A stretch of DNA of 64,000 nt from Acinetobacter sp. 10FS3-1 (GTDB taxonomy: Bacteria; Pseudomonadota; Gammaproteobacteria; Pseudomonadales; Moraxellaceae): positions 248,001 to 312,000 of the forward strand of contig NZ_CP039143.1 in NCBI RefSeq assembly GCF_013343215.1. The letters run 5' to 3'. This document shows positions 55,257 to 64,000 of this stretch, in pieces; position 1 is the first letter of the stretch; each line of letters opens with the position of its first letter. The position numbers were made by a program, and so were the translations under genes. The notes under the pieces are model-generated. The model searched no databases and was not told the DNA's origin. It saw only the letters and a list, made by a program, of their open reading frames with translations.

Positions 55257-56132
55257 TTAACTTAAGTGTTCGCCAAACAGGCCTAATGCTTCTTCAGCGG
55301 TAAAGGTGTAATGGCTGTTACAGAACTGGCAGTCCATTTCAATCGGATTCTGAAATTCTAGGGTTTCACGTACTGATTCGACCCCAATCTGCTGTAAAGC
55401 AACTGCACAACGTTCTTTAGAACAGGTACAGCCAAACTTCAGCTGTTCTATTTCGGGCAGGCGAACTTCTTCTTCATTATATAAACGGTAAAGAATTTCG
55501 TTGGCTTCCAGACTGATCAGCTCTTCCAGCTTTAAGGTTTCGGTCAAGATGGTCAGACGCGGCCACAGGTCTTCATCTACACGGCGCTGTTCTTCTTCAC
55601 TATTGCGGGGGAGAAGCTGGATCAACAAGCCGCCTGCACGCTGGTGATCACTGGCCAGGACAATGCGGGTCGGAATCTGGGCAGACAGGTCATAGTACTG
55701 CATCAGGCAGCCGGCCAGGTTTTCCTGATCCAGAGGAACAATCCCCTGATAACGCTCACCCAATTCAGGCTCAATATTAATAAACAGTACCGGATTGATC
55801 AGGGTTTTCAGTACCGTACTGCTGTCGTTCGCCTGCTGGAAATGTGGATCTTCTTCATAATCTGCCAGCGCACGCACTTCACCCAAATGGTTACATTCAG
55901 CCATGGCCCATTTAAACGTACCAGAGGCCTGAATTTGCAGACTGATCCGCCCTTTGATTTTTAAAGTGCTCGCCAGTAGTGCTGTCGCACTGAGCATCTC
56001 ACCCAACAGGATTTTAACGGCAGGCGCATAGTCGCGCTGGGCTAAAATAGTTTGTAAAGCTTCTTCAAGATGCACCACTTCACCACGAACAGGGCTATCT
56101 TCAATAAAAAAGCGTTGGCGTAAATCAGACAT
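55257..56132 (-). CDS. hslO: Redox-regulated chaperone Hsp33
   Basis: This 291-residue protein starts MSDLRQRFFIEDSPVRGEVV. Near the C-terminus it has the zinc-binding cysteines CTC and CQFC (FGCTCSKERC and MDCQFC), the redox switch that releases zinc and activates the holdase under oxidative stress. The start at 56132 has GGAG nine nt upstream; 56144 is rejected. Hsp33 acts in the cytoplasm, protecting proteins against oxidation and heat. It lies 50 bp after a Kef-type antiporter gene on the same strand and may be read with it. Confidence 0.95.
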   Translation of the reverse strand: MSDLRQRFFIEDSPVRGEVVHLEEALQTILAQRDYAPAVKILLGEMLSATALLASTLKIKGRISLQIQASGTFKWAMAECNHLGEVRALADYEEDPHFQQANDSSTVLKTLINPVLFINIEPELGERYQGIVPLDQENLAGCLMQYYDLSAQIPTRIVLASDHQRAGGLLIQLLPRNSEEEQRRVDEDLWPRLTILTETLKLEELISLEANEILYRLYNEEEVRLPEIEQLKFGCTCSKERCAVALQQIGVESVRETLEFQNPIEMDCQFCNSHYTFTAEEALGLFGEHLS

Positions 56133-56182
56133 AAAATTCTCCATAACCCTGCTTTAATGGTGACACTATTGTAAAACACAAG

Positions 56183-58036
56183 TTATGCCAGATCATCTCT
56201 TGTCGCATCAATTCCTGAGCGGTTGATGTCCTGTTGCTGCTGTGTATCTGGTTGCAGTGTGTGTAGCGGCTCCTGACTGAACAAATATTCCAGCTCTGCC
56301 AGATGATGCCGATGTCGGTCAGTATGCAGGGCATCTTCGCTGTCTAAAGTATACTGACGCCTGAGCAGGTTTTCATCATGTTGGCGAAAGGTCTGGATAA
56401 ACTGCGAAAAGTCCGCTTCCGTTTCAGGATTTAAATCTTCCAGCAGGGCCTGGCCGAGTTCCAGTGCTGAGGCATAAGTTTCCCGCCAGATCCGTTCTAC
56501 ACCGAGGTCTTGCAGTAAATGTACATGATGACGGTCACGGGCACGTACCCATAAGGTCATATCTGGATAATTCAGCCGCAGATGCCGGACCACCAACAAA
56601 TTGTCTTCAATGTCATCTATTGCCACGATAACATGCTGCACCTGCTCAATACCGGCCCGATGCAGACTGTGCGGTTCGGTGGCATTGGCCTGATAAAACG
56701 GAATATGATATTCAGACAGCACATGGCTGGCTTCGACATGACTGTCCATGACGCTGAAAGCTTGTTGTTGCTGTCTTAAAATTCGTGCGATGATCTGGCC
56801 AAAACGCCCAAATCCAATCAGCAGAACCGGCGTGGGTGGATAGGGCACACTCTCGGTATTAAAGGTAGCCGCCAGATGATTCTGCCGGTCCAGCCGTGGC
56901 AGAATTTGGCTATGCAGCAGCCGATAGCATAACGGTGTCAAGCACATCGACAGGCTGACCATCCACAGAAGGCTAGATACTAAGACCTGATCCATAAGCT
57001 GGTGAGTGCTTGCCATCACCAAGGCGATAAACGCGAACTCGCCACCTTGGGCAAGACTGACAGCCAGCAGGGCAGACTTGCGCCATGCTTGCTGATAATA
57101 ACGTGCCAAGCCTAGCCCAAGCAGAAATTTGATCAGCATCAAGGCGGCCGTGCCAGCCAGAATGGTGAGGGGAAAATCAAATAGTTCCTGAACATCTAAG
57201 GACATGCCCAGTCCAATAAATGCCAGACCAATCACGATACCTTTAAAGGGCTGGATACTACTTTCTACCGTTTGACGAAAATCAGAGTCTGCTAGCAGAA
57301 TCCCGGCAAACAGGGCACCGAGAAACAGGCTGAGCCCCAAGGTATGCATTAGGGCCAATAGAGCCAGCATGATGACCATAGCCACCAGCATATGTAAATC
57401 ATGGCTGCCCGTTTTTATAATCCAGCGATAAAGAGGCCGCATCAGATAATGATTGAACAGGAACAGGCCGCTAAACGTGGTCATGATAGCGGCAAAATAA
57501 GCCACGCCATGTTCGGTCGAGTTGATGCCAGCAAATAAAGGAATCGCTGCCAATACTGGAATTGCCAGCAGGGCCTGAATCAATAAAATGGAATAGGTGG
57601 TTTGACCGGTACTGCTGGCCAACTGTTCCTGATCGTTCAGGTACTGGGTCACCAAAGTCATTGCAGACAGGCTGCCGGCCAGTCCGATGACTACACTAAC
57701 CAAGAGCTGTTGCTGCCAGAATGCCCAGGCCATCAGGCTAAAAAACAGGGTGGAACCGAATACGAGTAAACTGGCCATGATCCAGCTGGACTGGGGAATT
57801 TGCAGGATACGCTGAGGTCGAAGTTGCAGCCCGATCCAGAACAGCAGCCCCAGCAGGCTCAGCTCTATAAAGCTGTGTAGGAGAGTGGGTGACTGGATCA
57901 GCGTGAAAACGCTGGGTCCCAGAATCAGGCCTGTTAACAGATAGCCCAGGACCTTGGGCAATTTGAGCATGTTACTCAGAGGCACGATAATCAGTGCCAT
58001 TGCCAGGACCAGTGTTATTTGCAACAGTATCGACAT
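56183..58036 (-). CDS. Monovalent cation:proton antiporter, Kef/CPA2 type
   Basis: This 617-residue protein has an N-terminal membrane domain of about 12 helices (to about residue 375), beginning MSILLQITLVLAMALIIVPLSNMLKLPKVLGYLLTGLILGPSV. A TrkA-N/RCK domain follows with the nucleotide-binding VLLIGFGRFGQIIARIL, then an acidic C-terminal tail. CPA2 proteins exchange K+ or Na+ for H+; KefB/C members are gated by glutathione adducts. No ancillary KefF/G-like subunit is next to it, so glutathione gating is uncertain. Confidence 0.9.
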   Translation of the reverse strand: MSILLQITLVLAMALIIVPLSNMLKLPKVLGYLLTGLILGPSVFTLIQSPTLLHSFIELSLLGLLFWIGLQLRPQRILQIPQSSWIMASLLVFGSTLFFSLMAWAFWQQQLLVSVVIGLAGSLSAMTLVTQYLNDQEQLASSTGQTTYSILLIQALLAIPVLAAIPLFAGINSTEHGVAYFAAIMTTFSGLFLFNHYLMRPLYRWIIKTGSHDLHMLVAMVIMLALLALMHTLGLSLFLGALFAGILLADSDFRQTVESSIQPFKGIVIGLAFIGLGMSLDVQELFDFPLTILAGTAALMLIKFLLGLGLARYYQQAWRKSALLAVSLAQGGEFAFIALVMASTHQLMDQVLVSSLLWMVSLSMCLTPLCYRLLHSQILPRLDRQNHLAATFNTESVPYPPTPVLLIGFGRFGQIIARILRQQQQAFSVMDSHVEASHVLSEYHIPFYQANATEPHSLHRAGIEQVQHVIVAIDDIEDNLLVVRHLRLNYPDMTLWVRARDRHHVHLLQDLGVERIWRETYASALELGQALLEDLNPETEADFSQFIQTFRQHDENLLRRQYTLDSEDALHTDRHRHHLAELEYLFSQEPLHTLQPDTQQQQDINRSGIDATRDDLA

Positions 58037-58106
58037 TTTTCCGCCTTAAATTTTATTTTCATCCGATCCGCTTGAGCTTTTATTTATACAGACAGCTTCA
58101 ATGGTC

Positions 58107-60329
58107 TTAACTGAGTTCCTGCGGATCAATATCCAGGGTCAGTTTCATGCTGGAAGGCTTTTCCTGCAACAGGTTCTGCCACCAGCTCCTGACATAATAA
58201 TGCAAACGGGCACGATCTGCAGACAGCAGGACCATATGTGATTGATAGCGCCCGGCCTTACGTTCCATGGGAGCAGGAATCGGCCCCCAGATATCCAGTA
58301 CCAGATCAGGATATTGCCTGAGTAGGGCCGCATGTTTCTGTAAGAATTCAGTATTTTGTGCCTGATCTCTGGATTCACAGCGGATCAGCACGGCATAACG
58401 AAACGGTGGCATCTGGGCAATTTGCCGTTCGGTTAACGTCTGCTTGGCAAAAGCGCGGTAGTTTTCATTGACCAGCGTATTCAGTAAGGCATGATCCGGT
58501 CTGAGCGTCTGTAAATAGACATCGCCCTTATGCTCACCACGTCCTGCCCGTCCTGCCACCTGGATGATCAGCTGTGCAGTACGTTCAGTGGCCCGGAAAT
58601 CGACACTGAGCAAACCGGAATCAATATCCAGAATGGCGACCAGCGTGACATAAGGAAAATGATGTCCCTTGGCCAGCATCTGGGTGCCGAGCAGAATAGC
58701 CGGCTCGCTTTTTTGTATCTTGTCATAAATTTTTTGCCAGCTGCCCACCCGGCTGGTGGAATCCCGGTCGACCCGGATCACTTCAGAATCGGGAAAAAGC
58801 TCATTCAGATGTTCTTCAACCTTGCCGGTGCCCATGCCTAAAGTCACCAGTTCGGTATGCTGGCACTGCGGACATTGTTCAGGTAGACGATGAATGGTGC
58901 CACAGTGATGACAGTGCAAATGTTGATACGGTTGGCGGTGTACAGTGAAATTGGCATCACAGTGTGGACATTGGGCCTGCCAGCCACAACTACCGCAGAT
59001 CAGTACCGGGGCATAGCCCCGACGATTAAGAAAGACCAGCACCTGCTCTTTTTTAGCCAGGCGTTTTTTAATTTCCTGAATCAGGTGCAGACTGATGCCA
59101 TGCTGTTTTTGGGCGACTTTTAAATCCAGAATATGGATTTTGGGCATTAAGGCTGTACCGGCACGTTGATTGAGTTCCAGCACCTGCATTTTGCCTTGCT
59201 GAACCAGCGCATAACTGTCAATACTGGGGGTTGCTGAACCCAGAATCACCGGACATTGCTGTAAATGCCCCCGATACAGTGCAACATCACGGGCGTGATA
59301 GCGAAAACCTTCCTGTTGTTTAAAGGACAGATCGTGTTCTTCATCCAGAATGATAAGGCCCAGATTCGGCATTGGCGTATAAATGGCGGAACGTGTGCCC
59401 AGTATGATCGAAGCTTTACCAGTTTCAGCGGCCTGCCAGGCTTGCAAACGCTTGCTGTCATTCAGCCCGGAGTGTAGCAGGGCAATATGACAATGAAAAC
59501 GGGACTGAAAGCGGCTAATTGTTTGGGGGGTAAGGCCAATTTCGGGCACCAGCACCAGCACCTGCTGGCCTTGCTTCAGCACTTGCTGCATAACCTGCAA
59601 ATAGACCTCAGTTTTTCCGCTTCCAGTCAGGCCATCCAGTAAAAAAGCCTGATATTTCTTGCAGTATTTGAGGATTTGCTGAATCGCATGCTTTTGTTCA
59701 GGATTGGCTGTCAGTGGCATCTGTGCCAGCTGCATCGGCTGAGGACTGAAATCCTGCTGCTCCAGTACACAGCAACAAATGCCTTTTTTTTCCAGGGCTT
59801 TTAATGTGGCGGTTTCAATCCCGGCCAGATTGAGTACATTTTCAGTCGTACCGACCGGATGCAGTTTTAAAATCCGGTAAGCTTCCTGCTGTTTTTCAGA
59901 GCGGCGAATTTTGGCTTCGGCCTCATGCTCTAGAAGCTTCCAGGTCCGGGCCAGCAGATTGTAGGGTTTTCCCTGACGCAATAATGTCGGCAGCGCGGTC
60001 TGGATCACTTCACCGATCGGGAATTGATAATATTGTGCGGACCATGTCAACAAACTTAAAACTTTAGCATCTAAAATGGCGCGTTCATCCAGGAGCTCCG
60101 TAATCGACTTAAGCTTGAAACTGGGATCAATCGGCGCATCCAGCGGCAGCTTTTCGGTAATCACACCGACCAGATTCTGCCGGCCAAAGGAAACCGCCAC
60201 CCGGGCACCGACTTCGGCCTGTTGATATTGTTCCTGACTTAAACTGTAGTCAAAACAATCAAACAGACGTACCGGCACCGCAACGCGAACACGGTAAACA
60301 GGTACAGAAGGGGGAGCAGAATTCGGCAT
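58107..60329 (-). CDS. priA: Primosomal protein N' (replication restart helicase PriA)
   Basis: This 740-residue helicase has an N-terminal DNA-binding domain (to about 200), Walker A GLTGSGKT at 233-240, the DEEH box in LGLIILDEEHDLSFKQQ, and the cysteine-rich zinc region CGSCGWQAQCPHC and CHHCGTIHRLPEQCPQC. The helicase motif VAGRAGRGEHKGDV also occurs. PriA reloads the replisome at stalled forks and recombination intermediates, cooperating with RecBCD-mediated repair encoded 10 kb upstream. No ribosome binding site problem; start MPNSAPPSVPVYRVRVAVPV. It is divergent from gspF. Confidence 0.96.
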   Translation of the reverse strand: MPNSAPPSVPVYRVRVAVPVRLFDCFDYSLSQEQYQQAEVGARVAVSFGRQNLVGVITEKLPLDAPIDPSFKLKSITELLDERAILDAKVLSLLTWSAQYYQFPIGEVIQTALPTLLRQGKPYNLLARTWKLLEHEAEAKIRRSEKQQEAYRILKLHPVGTTENVLNLAGIETATLKALEKKGICCCVLEQQDFSPQPMQLAQMPLTANPEQKHAIQQILKYCKKYQAFLLDGLTGSGKTEVYLQVMQQVLKQGQQVLVLVPEIGLTPQTISRFQSRFHCHIALLHSGLNDSKRLQAWQAAETGKASIILGTRSAIYTPMPNLGLIILDEEHDLSFKQQEGFRYHARDVALYRGHLQQCPVILGSATPSIDSYALVQQGKMQVLELNQRAGTALMPKIHILDLKVAQKQHGISLHLIQEIKKRLAKKEQVLVFLNRRGYAPVLICGSCGWQAQCPHCDANFTVHRQPYQHLHCHHCGTIHRLPEQCPQCQHTELVTLGMGTGKVEEHLNELFPDSEVIRVDRDSTSRVGSWQKIYDKIQKSEPAILLGTQMLAKGHHFPYVTLVAILDIDSGLLSVDFRATERTAQLIIQVAGRAGRGEHKGDVYLQTLRPDHALLNTLVNENYRAFAKQTLTERQIAQMPPFRYAVLIRCESRDQAQNTEFLQKHAALLRQYPDLVLDIWGPIPAPMERKAGRYQSHMVLLSADRARLHYYVRSWWQNLLQEKPSSMKLTLDIDPQELS

Positions 60330-60479
60330 AATGATGAAAGAGGTCCTGATGAAATTTCGTCGTGCTCAAAGTTCAGTTGTGTTAGAGTGAGCGGATAATT
60401 TATATGAAAGAATATGAATGATTTCGGTGGTCTGACGCAACCGCGTTAAGCAAAAATTTTGGAAAATTAGAGCATTACA

Positions 60480-61685
60480 ATGCCTGCATATCAGTTTATT
60501 GCGCTTGATGCTTCAGGAAAGCAGCAAAAGGGCGTGCTTGAGGGAGATTCTGCACGTCAGATCCGGCAGCAGCTTAGAGATCAGGCACTGGTTCCGGTCT
60601 CTGTCGATCCGGTCGAGAAAAAAGACCAGCACTATCAGCGTAAATGGTTTGAAAAAAGTATCACAGCCTATGATCTGGCCTTGATGACCCGGCAATTAGC
60701 CGTGTTGGTGGCGGCTGCCATTCCGCTGGAAGAAGCCATTCGTGCCGTTGGTAAACAGAGTGAAAAAGTCCATGTGCAAAACCTGCTGATGTCGGTGCGC
60801 TCCAAAGTGCTGGAAGGACATAGCCTGGCTCAGGCCTTACAGCAGTCGGGACGTTTTCCTGAACTGTATACCGCGACGATTGCCGCCGGGGAGCGCTCCG
60901 GACATTTGGATCTGATTCTGGATCAACTGGCAGATTATACGGAAAACCGTTTCGCCATGCAGAAAAAAATTCAGGGTGCCATGATCTACCCGATTATTCT
61001 GCTGTTGATGTCTTTTGCGATTGTAATGGGTTTGATGACCTATGTGGTGCCGGATATTGTCAAGACTTTTGACCAGAGTAAGGATGCCTTGCCGTGGATT
61101 ACTGTCGCTTTAATGAAAGCCAGTGATTTTATCCGGATTGCCTGGCCCTTTTTACTGATAGGCAGTATCACCAGTTTCTTCCTGCTGGTACGTTTTTTAA
61201 GAAGCACCGCCGGGCATTATGCCTTTGACCGCCTGACCTTAAAGTTGCCCTTGTTTGGAAAATTATCCCGGGGCATTAATGCCGCGCGTTTTGCCAGTAC
61301 CTTATCCATTTTGACCCAGTCCGGTGTGCCGCTGGTCGATGCTTTGCGGATTGGTGCAGCTGTCAGTAACAACTGGGTGATCCGTGATGCGGTAAATCTG
61401 GCCGCTGAAAAAGTCACCGAAGGCGGCAACCTGGCAACCCAGCTGGATCGCAGTGGTTATTTTCCACCGATGATGGTACAAATGATCAAAAGTGGTGAAG
61501 CCTCGGGTGAACTGGACCGGATGCTGGATCGGGCTTCTCAGATGCAGGACCGTGAAGTCACTACCTTGATCTCAACCTTGCTGGCTTTACTGGAACCGCT
61601 GATGTTGGTGCTGATGGCCAGTATTGTTTTGGTGATTGTGATTGCAGTGATGCTGCCCATTGTAAATATGAATAATATGATTTAA
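60480..61685 (+). CDS. gspF: Type II secretion system inner-membrane protein GspF
   Basis: This 401-residue protein has the GspF/PilC layout: a cytoplasmic domain with two T2SSF repeats (LMTRQLAVLVAAAIPLEEAI near 68-87; ARFASTLSILTQSGVPLVDAL in the second half) and three transmembrane helices (about 167-187, 220-240, 372-392). GspF is the platform protein of the type II secretion machine. gspG follows after 79 bp, and no other gsp genes are present, as in Acinetobacter where the T2SS genes are spread around the chromosome. Confidence 0.94.
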   Translation: MPAYQFIALDASGKQQKGVLEGDSARQIRQQLRDQALVPVSVDPVEKKDQHYQRKWFEKSITAYDLALMTRQLAVLVAAAIPLEEAIRAVGKQSEKVHVQNLLMSVRSKVLEGHSLAQALQQSGRFPELYTATIAAGERSGHLDLILDQLADYTENRFAMQKKIQGAMIYPIILLLMSFAIVMGLMTYVVPDIVKTFDQSKDALPWITVALMKASDFIRIAWPFLLIGSITSFFLLVRFLRSTAGHYAFDRLTLKLPLFGKLSRGINAARFASTLSILTQSGVPLVDALRIGAAVSNNWVIRDAVNLAAEKVTEGGNLATQLDRSGYFPPMMVQMIKSGEASGELDRMLDRASQMQDREVTTLISTLLALLEPLMLVLMASIVLVIVIAVMLPIVNMNNMI

Positions 61686-61764
61686 ACAGAAACCGGTTAA
61701 AATTTTCAGGTGCTTGACCTGAAGCCGAATATTCTGAACGATATAAACACATGCGAGAGATTAA

Positions 61765-62232
61765 ATGAAAAGGAATCTGAACCAGAGTCGAGGTATTCCA
61801 AATACGATGCGAATGAAGAGGGCTGCAGGTTTTACCCTGATTGAAGTCATGGTGGTGATTGTGATTCTGGGAGTGCTGGCAGCACTGATTGTACCGAATG
61901 TGATGGGGCGGGGTGAAAAAGCCAAGGTCGATACCACCGTCATCAAACTGCAAAGTATTGCAGGTGCACTGGATCAATATAAGCTCGATAATGGTAAATA
62001 TCCAAGTATGCAGGACGGGGGGCTGGATGCTCTGGTGAATCAGCCGGCAACTGCAAAAAACTGGCTACCGGGCGGTTATGTTAAAGGGGGCTATCCAAAA
62101 GACAGTTGGGAAAATGAACTGCAATATGTGATGCCGGGAACCGAGGGCCGTGCTTTTGATCTGTACTCATTTGGGGCAGATGGTCAGGCCGGTGGGGATG
62201 GAACGGATAGCGATATTTATTATCAGCCTTAA
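61765..62232 (+). CDS. gspG: Type II secretion major pseudopilin GspG
   Basis: This 155-residue pseudopilin has the prepilin peptidase site G22-F23 in AAGFTLIEVMVVIVILGVLAALIVP, with Glu27 as the +5 residue. The C-terminal GspG domain has DGGLDALVNQP, YPKDSWENELQY and the calcium-binding-type loop SFGADGQAGGDGTDSD. The leader is 22 residues long when starting at 61765 (GAGAG upstream); starting at M15 (61807) would give a more usual 8-residue leader. GspG polymerises into the pseudopilus that pushes exoproteins through the outer membrane. Confidence 0.95.
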   Translation: MKRNLNQSRGIPNTMRMKRAAGFTLIEVMVVIVILGVLAALIVPNVMGRGEKAKVDTTVIKLQSIAGALDQYKLDNGKYPSMQDGGLDALVNQPATAKNWLPGGYVKGGYPKDSWENELQYVMPGTEGRAFDLYSFGADGQAGGDGTDSDIYYQP

Positions 62233-62252
62233 TCGAGAATCATTATAAATTC

Positions 62253-62312
62253 TCACTGAATGGAATATATCACTTCACTTTATCGCTTATTTTTGTATTC
62301 AGTGAAGTGATA
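62253..62312 (+). promoter_or_regulatory. Two mutually exclusive stem-loops after gspG
   Basis: TATCACTTCACT at 62268-62279 pairs perfectly with AGTGAAGTGATA at 62301-62312, while TCACTGAAT at 62253-62261 pairs perfectly with ATTCAGTGA at 62297-62305. The two right arms overlap by 5 nt, so only one can form. No T-run follows. It may act as a transcript end or a switch; function is unknown. Confidence 0.5.
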
Positions 62313-62516
62313 ATAGGTATTAATTATAAAATATAATATAAGCTTTTGAAAATTATATAAATTAAATAATAGAAACGATATGCGAGTTATAATAAGAATT
62401 ATTCCCATGTTTATCTATTACAATTCTCGTAAGATATGAATAAAGCTACACTTTCTATTTATTTGAAAAAGCTCATAATGCTCTGAAAGGCACCTGACTC
62501 GCCAACGGAGAAACAT

Positions 62517-62852
62517 ATGAAAGCATTTATCTTGAAAGATGAAATCAACCAATTTCACTGGTTGATGCTGAAATCTGTTCTTCTGGTTTTAAGCATGTTG
62601 CCGGTCAGTCAGGGAATCGTTCATTTATGGCAGAACACCGAAGGTAGCAGCCAGATTATGGTGGCTTTCTTTGCCATCAGTGTGATGAGCAGTTTAATGG
62701 CTCTCTGTTTCTGGTCAGCATTAAATGCGAGTGTTATTCGCATTCAGGCCGAGCAAAGCTCAGCATTTGAACAGGCAGTAGTTTACATTTATCGTCATGT
62801 ACCGATGCTCACTCTGGCCAGTATGATCTCTTATTTGGCGACTCAACTCTAA
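62517..62852 (+). CDS. Small inner-membrane protein, unknown function
   Basis: This 111-residue protein has three hydrophobic segments: about 17-38 (LMLKSVLLVLSMLPVSQGIVHL), about 47-72 (IMVAFFAISVMSSLMALCFWSALN) and about 94-111 (VPMLTLASMISYLATQL). It starts MKAFILKDEINQFHW. GGAG lies 6 nt before the ATG. I do not recognise the family. A strong terminator follows. Confidence 0.7.
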   Translation: MKAFILKDEINQFHWLMLKSVLLVLSMLPVSQGIVHLWQNTEGSSQIMVAFFAISVMSSLMALCFWSALNASVIRIQAEQSSAFEQAVVYIYRHVPMLTLASMISYLATQL

Positions 62853-62865
62853 ATACTGAAATGAA

Positions 62866-62892
62866 AAAACCGGGACTATAGGTCCCGGTTTT
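62866..62892. terminator. Bidirectional terminator before lnt
   Basis: AAAACCGGGAC at 62866-62876 pairs with GTCCCGGTTTT at 62882-62892 (11 bp), with A-runs before and T-runs after. It serves the membrane-protein gene and, on the other strand, lnt. Confidence 0.92.
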
Positions 62893-62909
62893 TTGTTTTC
62901 TCATTTCAA

Positions 62910-64000
62910 TTACCGTCTCGACTTGAAGCTGACATCTACCTTACGCGGACGGAAACGCCAGCCGACTAGCAATAGCAGAGCTGAGAAGATCATGACAGGC
63001 CAATCGCTGAGTTTCGTATACAGGGTTTGGCCCTGCATGGCTGGAAGTTCACCCCGTAATATGGCTTCCTGATCCATCGGGGCTTTTTTCACAATATGCC
63101 CCTTGTGATCAATAAACGCGGTTACCCCGGTATTGGTGGCGCGAATAAACCAGCGGCCATTTTCTTTGGCCCGCATTTGTACCATCTGTAAATGCTGCAA
63201 TGGGCCTGCTGTGCCGGTAAACCAGGCATCATTTGAAACAGTGACCAGAAAATCGCTCTGGCTGGCATTACGACGGGTTAAATTGGGATAAGCCACTTCA
63301 TAACAGATAGCCGAACCCAGATGCTGATTTTTCACATTCAGCGGCTGCTGGTTATCAGCACCACGTGAGAAACCACTCATAGACGGGTCATTTTGCAGGC
63401 CAGGCAAAACCCAGCTTAACCAGCCGGAGAGGGGGATATATTCACCAAACGGCACCAGACGCTGTTTCTTATAAAGCCCGCTAGACTCGTCACCTGTGGC
63501 CATAATACTGTTATAGTATTTTGGATAGCCTGCTGTCTTGGACTCTTCCAGATCCCAGTACGGGATTCCAGTAATCCATGCTGTACCTGACTTTTCTGCC
63601 TGTACTTTCATGGACTCTAAAAATTCCTGAATATCGGTCTGGAACATGGGAATTGAGGACTCAGGCCAGACAATCAGGTCACGTCCCCATTCGGTTTTGC
63701 TCAGATTGGCATAGATCAGCAGGGTTTTAACCTGGTATTCGGTTAACCATTTCAGATCCTGAGGAATATTGCCTTGAATCAGGGAAACCGTTAAAGGCTT
63801 CTGATTTTTTTGCTCGACAAAGCTCAATTGTGCTGCGCCCCATGCACCCAATAACAAGATGGCTGAAGGAATAGCCCAGAAAAAGCGTTTGTTTAGAATT
63901 TCGACCAGCGCACATGCCAGAACGATGACCACAAACGACACCCCGAATACCCCAAATAATGGCGCATAGGCATCCAGATAACGCTCGGTAAAGGCATAGC
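62910..64000 (-). CDS. lnt: Apolipoprotein N-acyltransferase, C-terminal part
   Basis: The gene runs off the right edge on the minus strand. The visible frame continues past a GTG at 63941, with YAFTERYLDAYAPLFGVFGV upstream, so the true start lies outside. Visible are a membrane helix (SFVVIVLACALVEIL), the nitrilase-like domain with VWPESSIPMF (catalytic Glu), KKQRLVPFGEYIP (Lys) and GSAICYEVAYP (Cys), and a final membrane helix (WPVMIFSALLLLVGW). Lnt adds the third acyl chain to bacterial lipoproteins in the inner membrane, the last step before Lol sorting. Confidence 0.95.
   Translation of the reverse strand, partial: YAFTERYLDAYAPLFGVFGVSFVVIVLACALVEILNKRFFWAIPSAILLLGAWGAAQLSFVEQKNQKPLTVSLIQGNIPQDLKWLTEYQVKTLLIYANLSKTEWGRDLIVWPESSIPMFQTDIQEFLESMKVQAEKSGTAWITGIPYWDLEESKTAGYPKYYNSIMATGDESSGLYKKQRLVPFGEYIPLSGWLSWVLPGLQNDPSMSGFSRGADNQQPLNVKNQHLGSAICYEVAYPNLTRRNASQSDFLVTVSNDAWFTGTAGPLQHLQMVQMRAKENGRWFIRATNTGVTAFIDHKGHIVKKAPMDQEAILRGELPAMQGQTLYTKLSDWPVMIFSALLLLVGWRFRPRKVDVSFKSRR

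Noticed and set aside
1..64000. CRISPR arrays, tRNA or rRNA genes, insertion sequences, prophage or restriction-modification genes
   Set aside because: No regularly spaced direct repeats, cloverleaf-like sequences, transposase or integrase motifs, or methyltransferase/nuclease pairs were seen; RecBCD is the only foreign-DNA-degrading machinery present.

Overview
The window is a stretch of a gammaproteobacterial chromosome that reads as Acinetobacter, probably not A. baumannii itself. The support is the 1362-residue RpoB with Acinetobacter-type numbering of the rifampicin region, a 475-residue polyphosphate:AMP phosphotransferase of the A. johnsonii type, the recC-recB-recD order, an isolated gspF-gspG pair, and AT-biased intergenic DNA. 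Species was not determined. There is no tRNA, rRNA, CRISPR array, insertion sequence or prophage gene that I can recognise, and almost everything is core genome.

Region 1-10.2 kb is the ribosomal-protein/RNA-polymerase operon on the + strand: end of rplA, a hairpin cluster, an L10 leader, rplJ, rplL, an attenuator plus a long perfect stem-loop, rpoB, a palindromic insert and rpoC (TTG start). Region 10.3-15.9 kb holds small exported proteins, a hotdog protein, an epoxide-hydrolase-like enzyme, an antiporter-family membrane protein and OmpW. Region 16-24.6 kb has htpG with a sigma-32-like promoter, an outer-membrane protein of unknown function, a three-gene unknown operon (one member only 59 codons), dodecin, a FrnE-type DsbA protein and a CoA-transferase.

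Region 24.7-30 kb contains envZ and ompR, separated by an unusual 329-bp hairpin-rich gap, and tex. Region 30-38.5 kb holds a patatin-like lipase, the ubiquinone operon ubiE-ubiJ-ubiB, pap and several conserved unknowns. Region 38.7-48.4 kb is the recC-recB-recD operon. It is followed by about 900 bp without a protein gene but with two strong terminators, so it may encode small RNAs. Then come rpsO-pnp, a CorA-type transporter with a long C-terminal tail, a YdcH protein, an orphan cbpM, a DUF2147 protein, hslO, a Kef-type antiporter, priA, gspF-gspG, a small membrane protein and the 3' part of lnt (cut by the window edge).

The most interesting items are non-coding: the stem-loops and palindromic inserts inside the rpl-rpo operon, the ompR-envZ gap and the recD-rpsO intergenic region. 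Among proteins, the best candidate for something undescribed is the small unknown operon at 19.5-21.1 kb. I did not find a clear new defence or mobile system. Promoters and RNA structures were read by eye, without folding or database searches.
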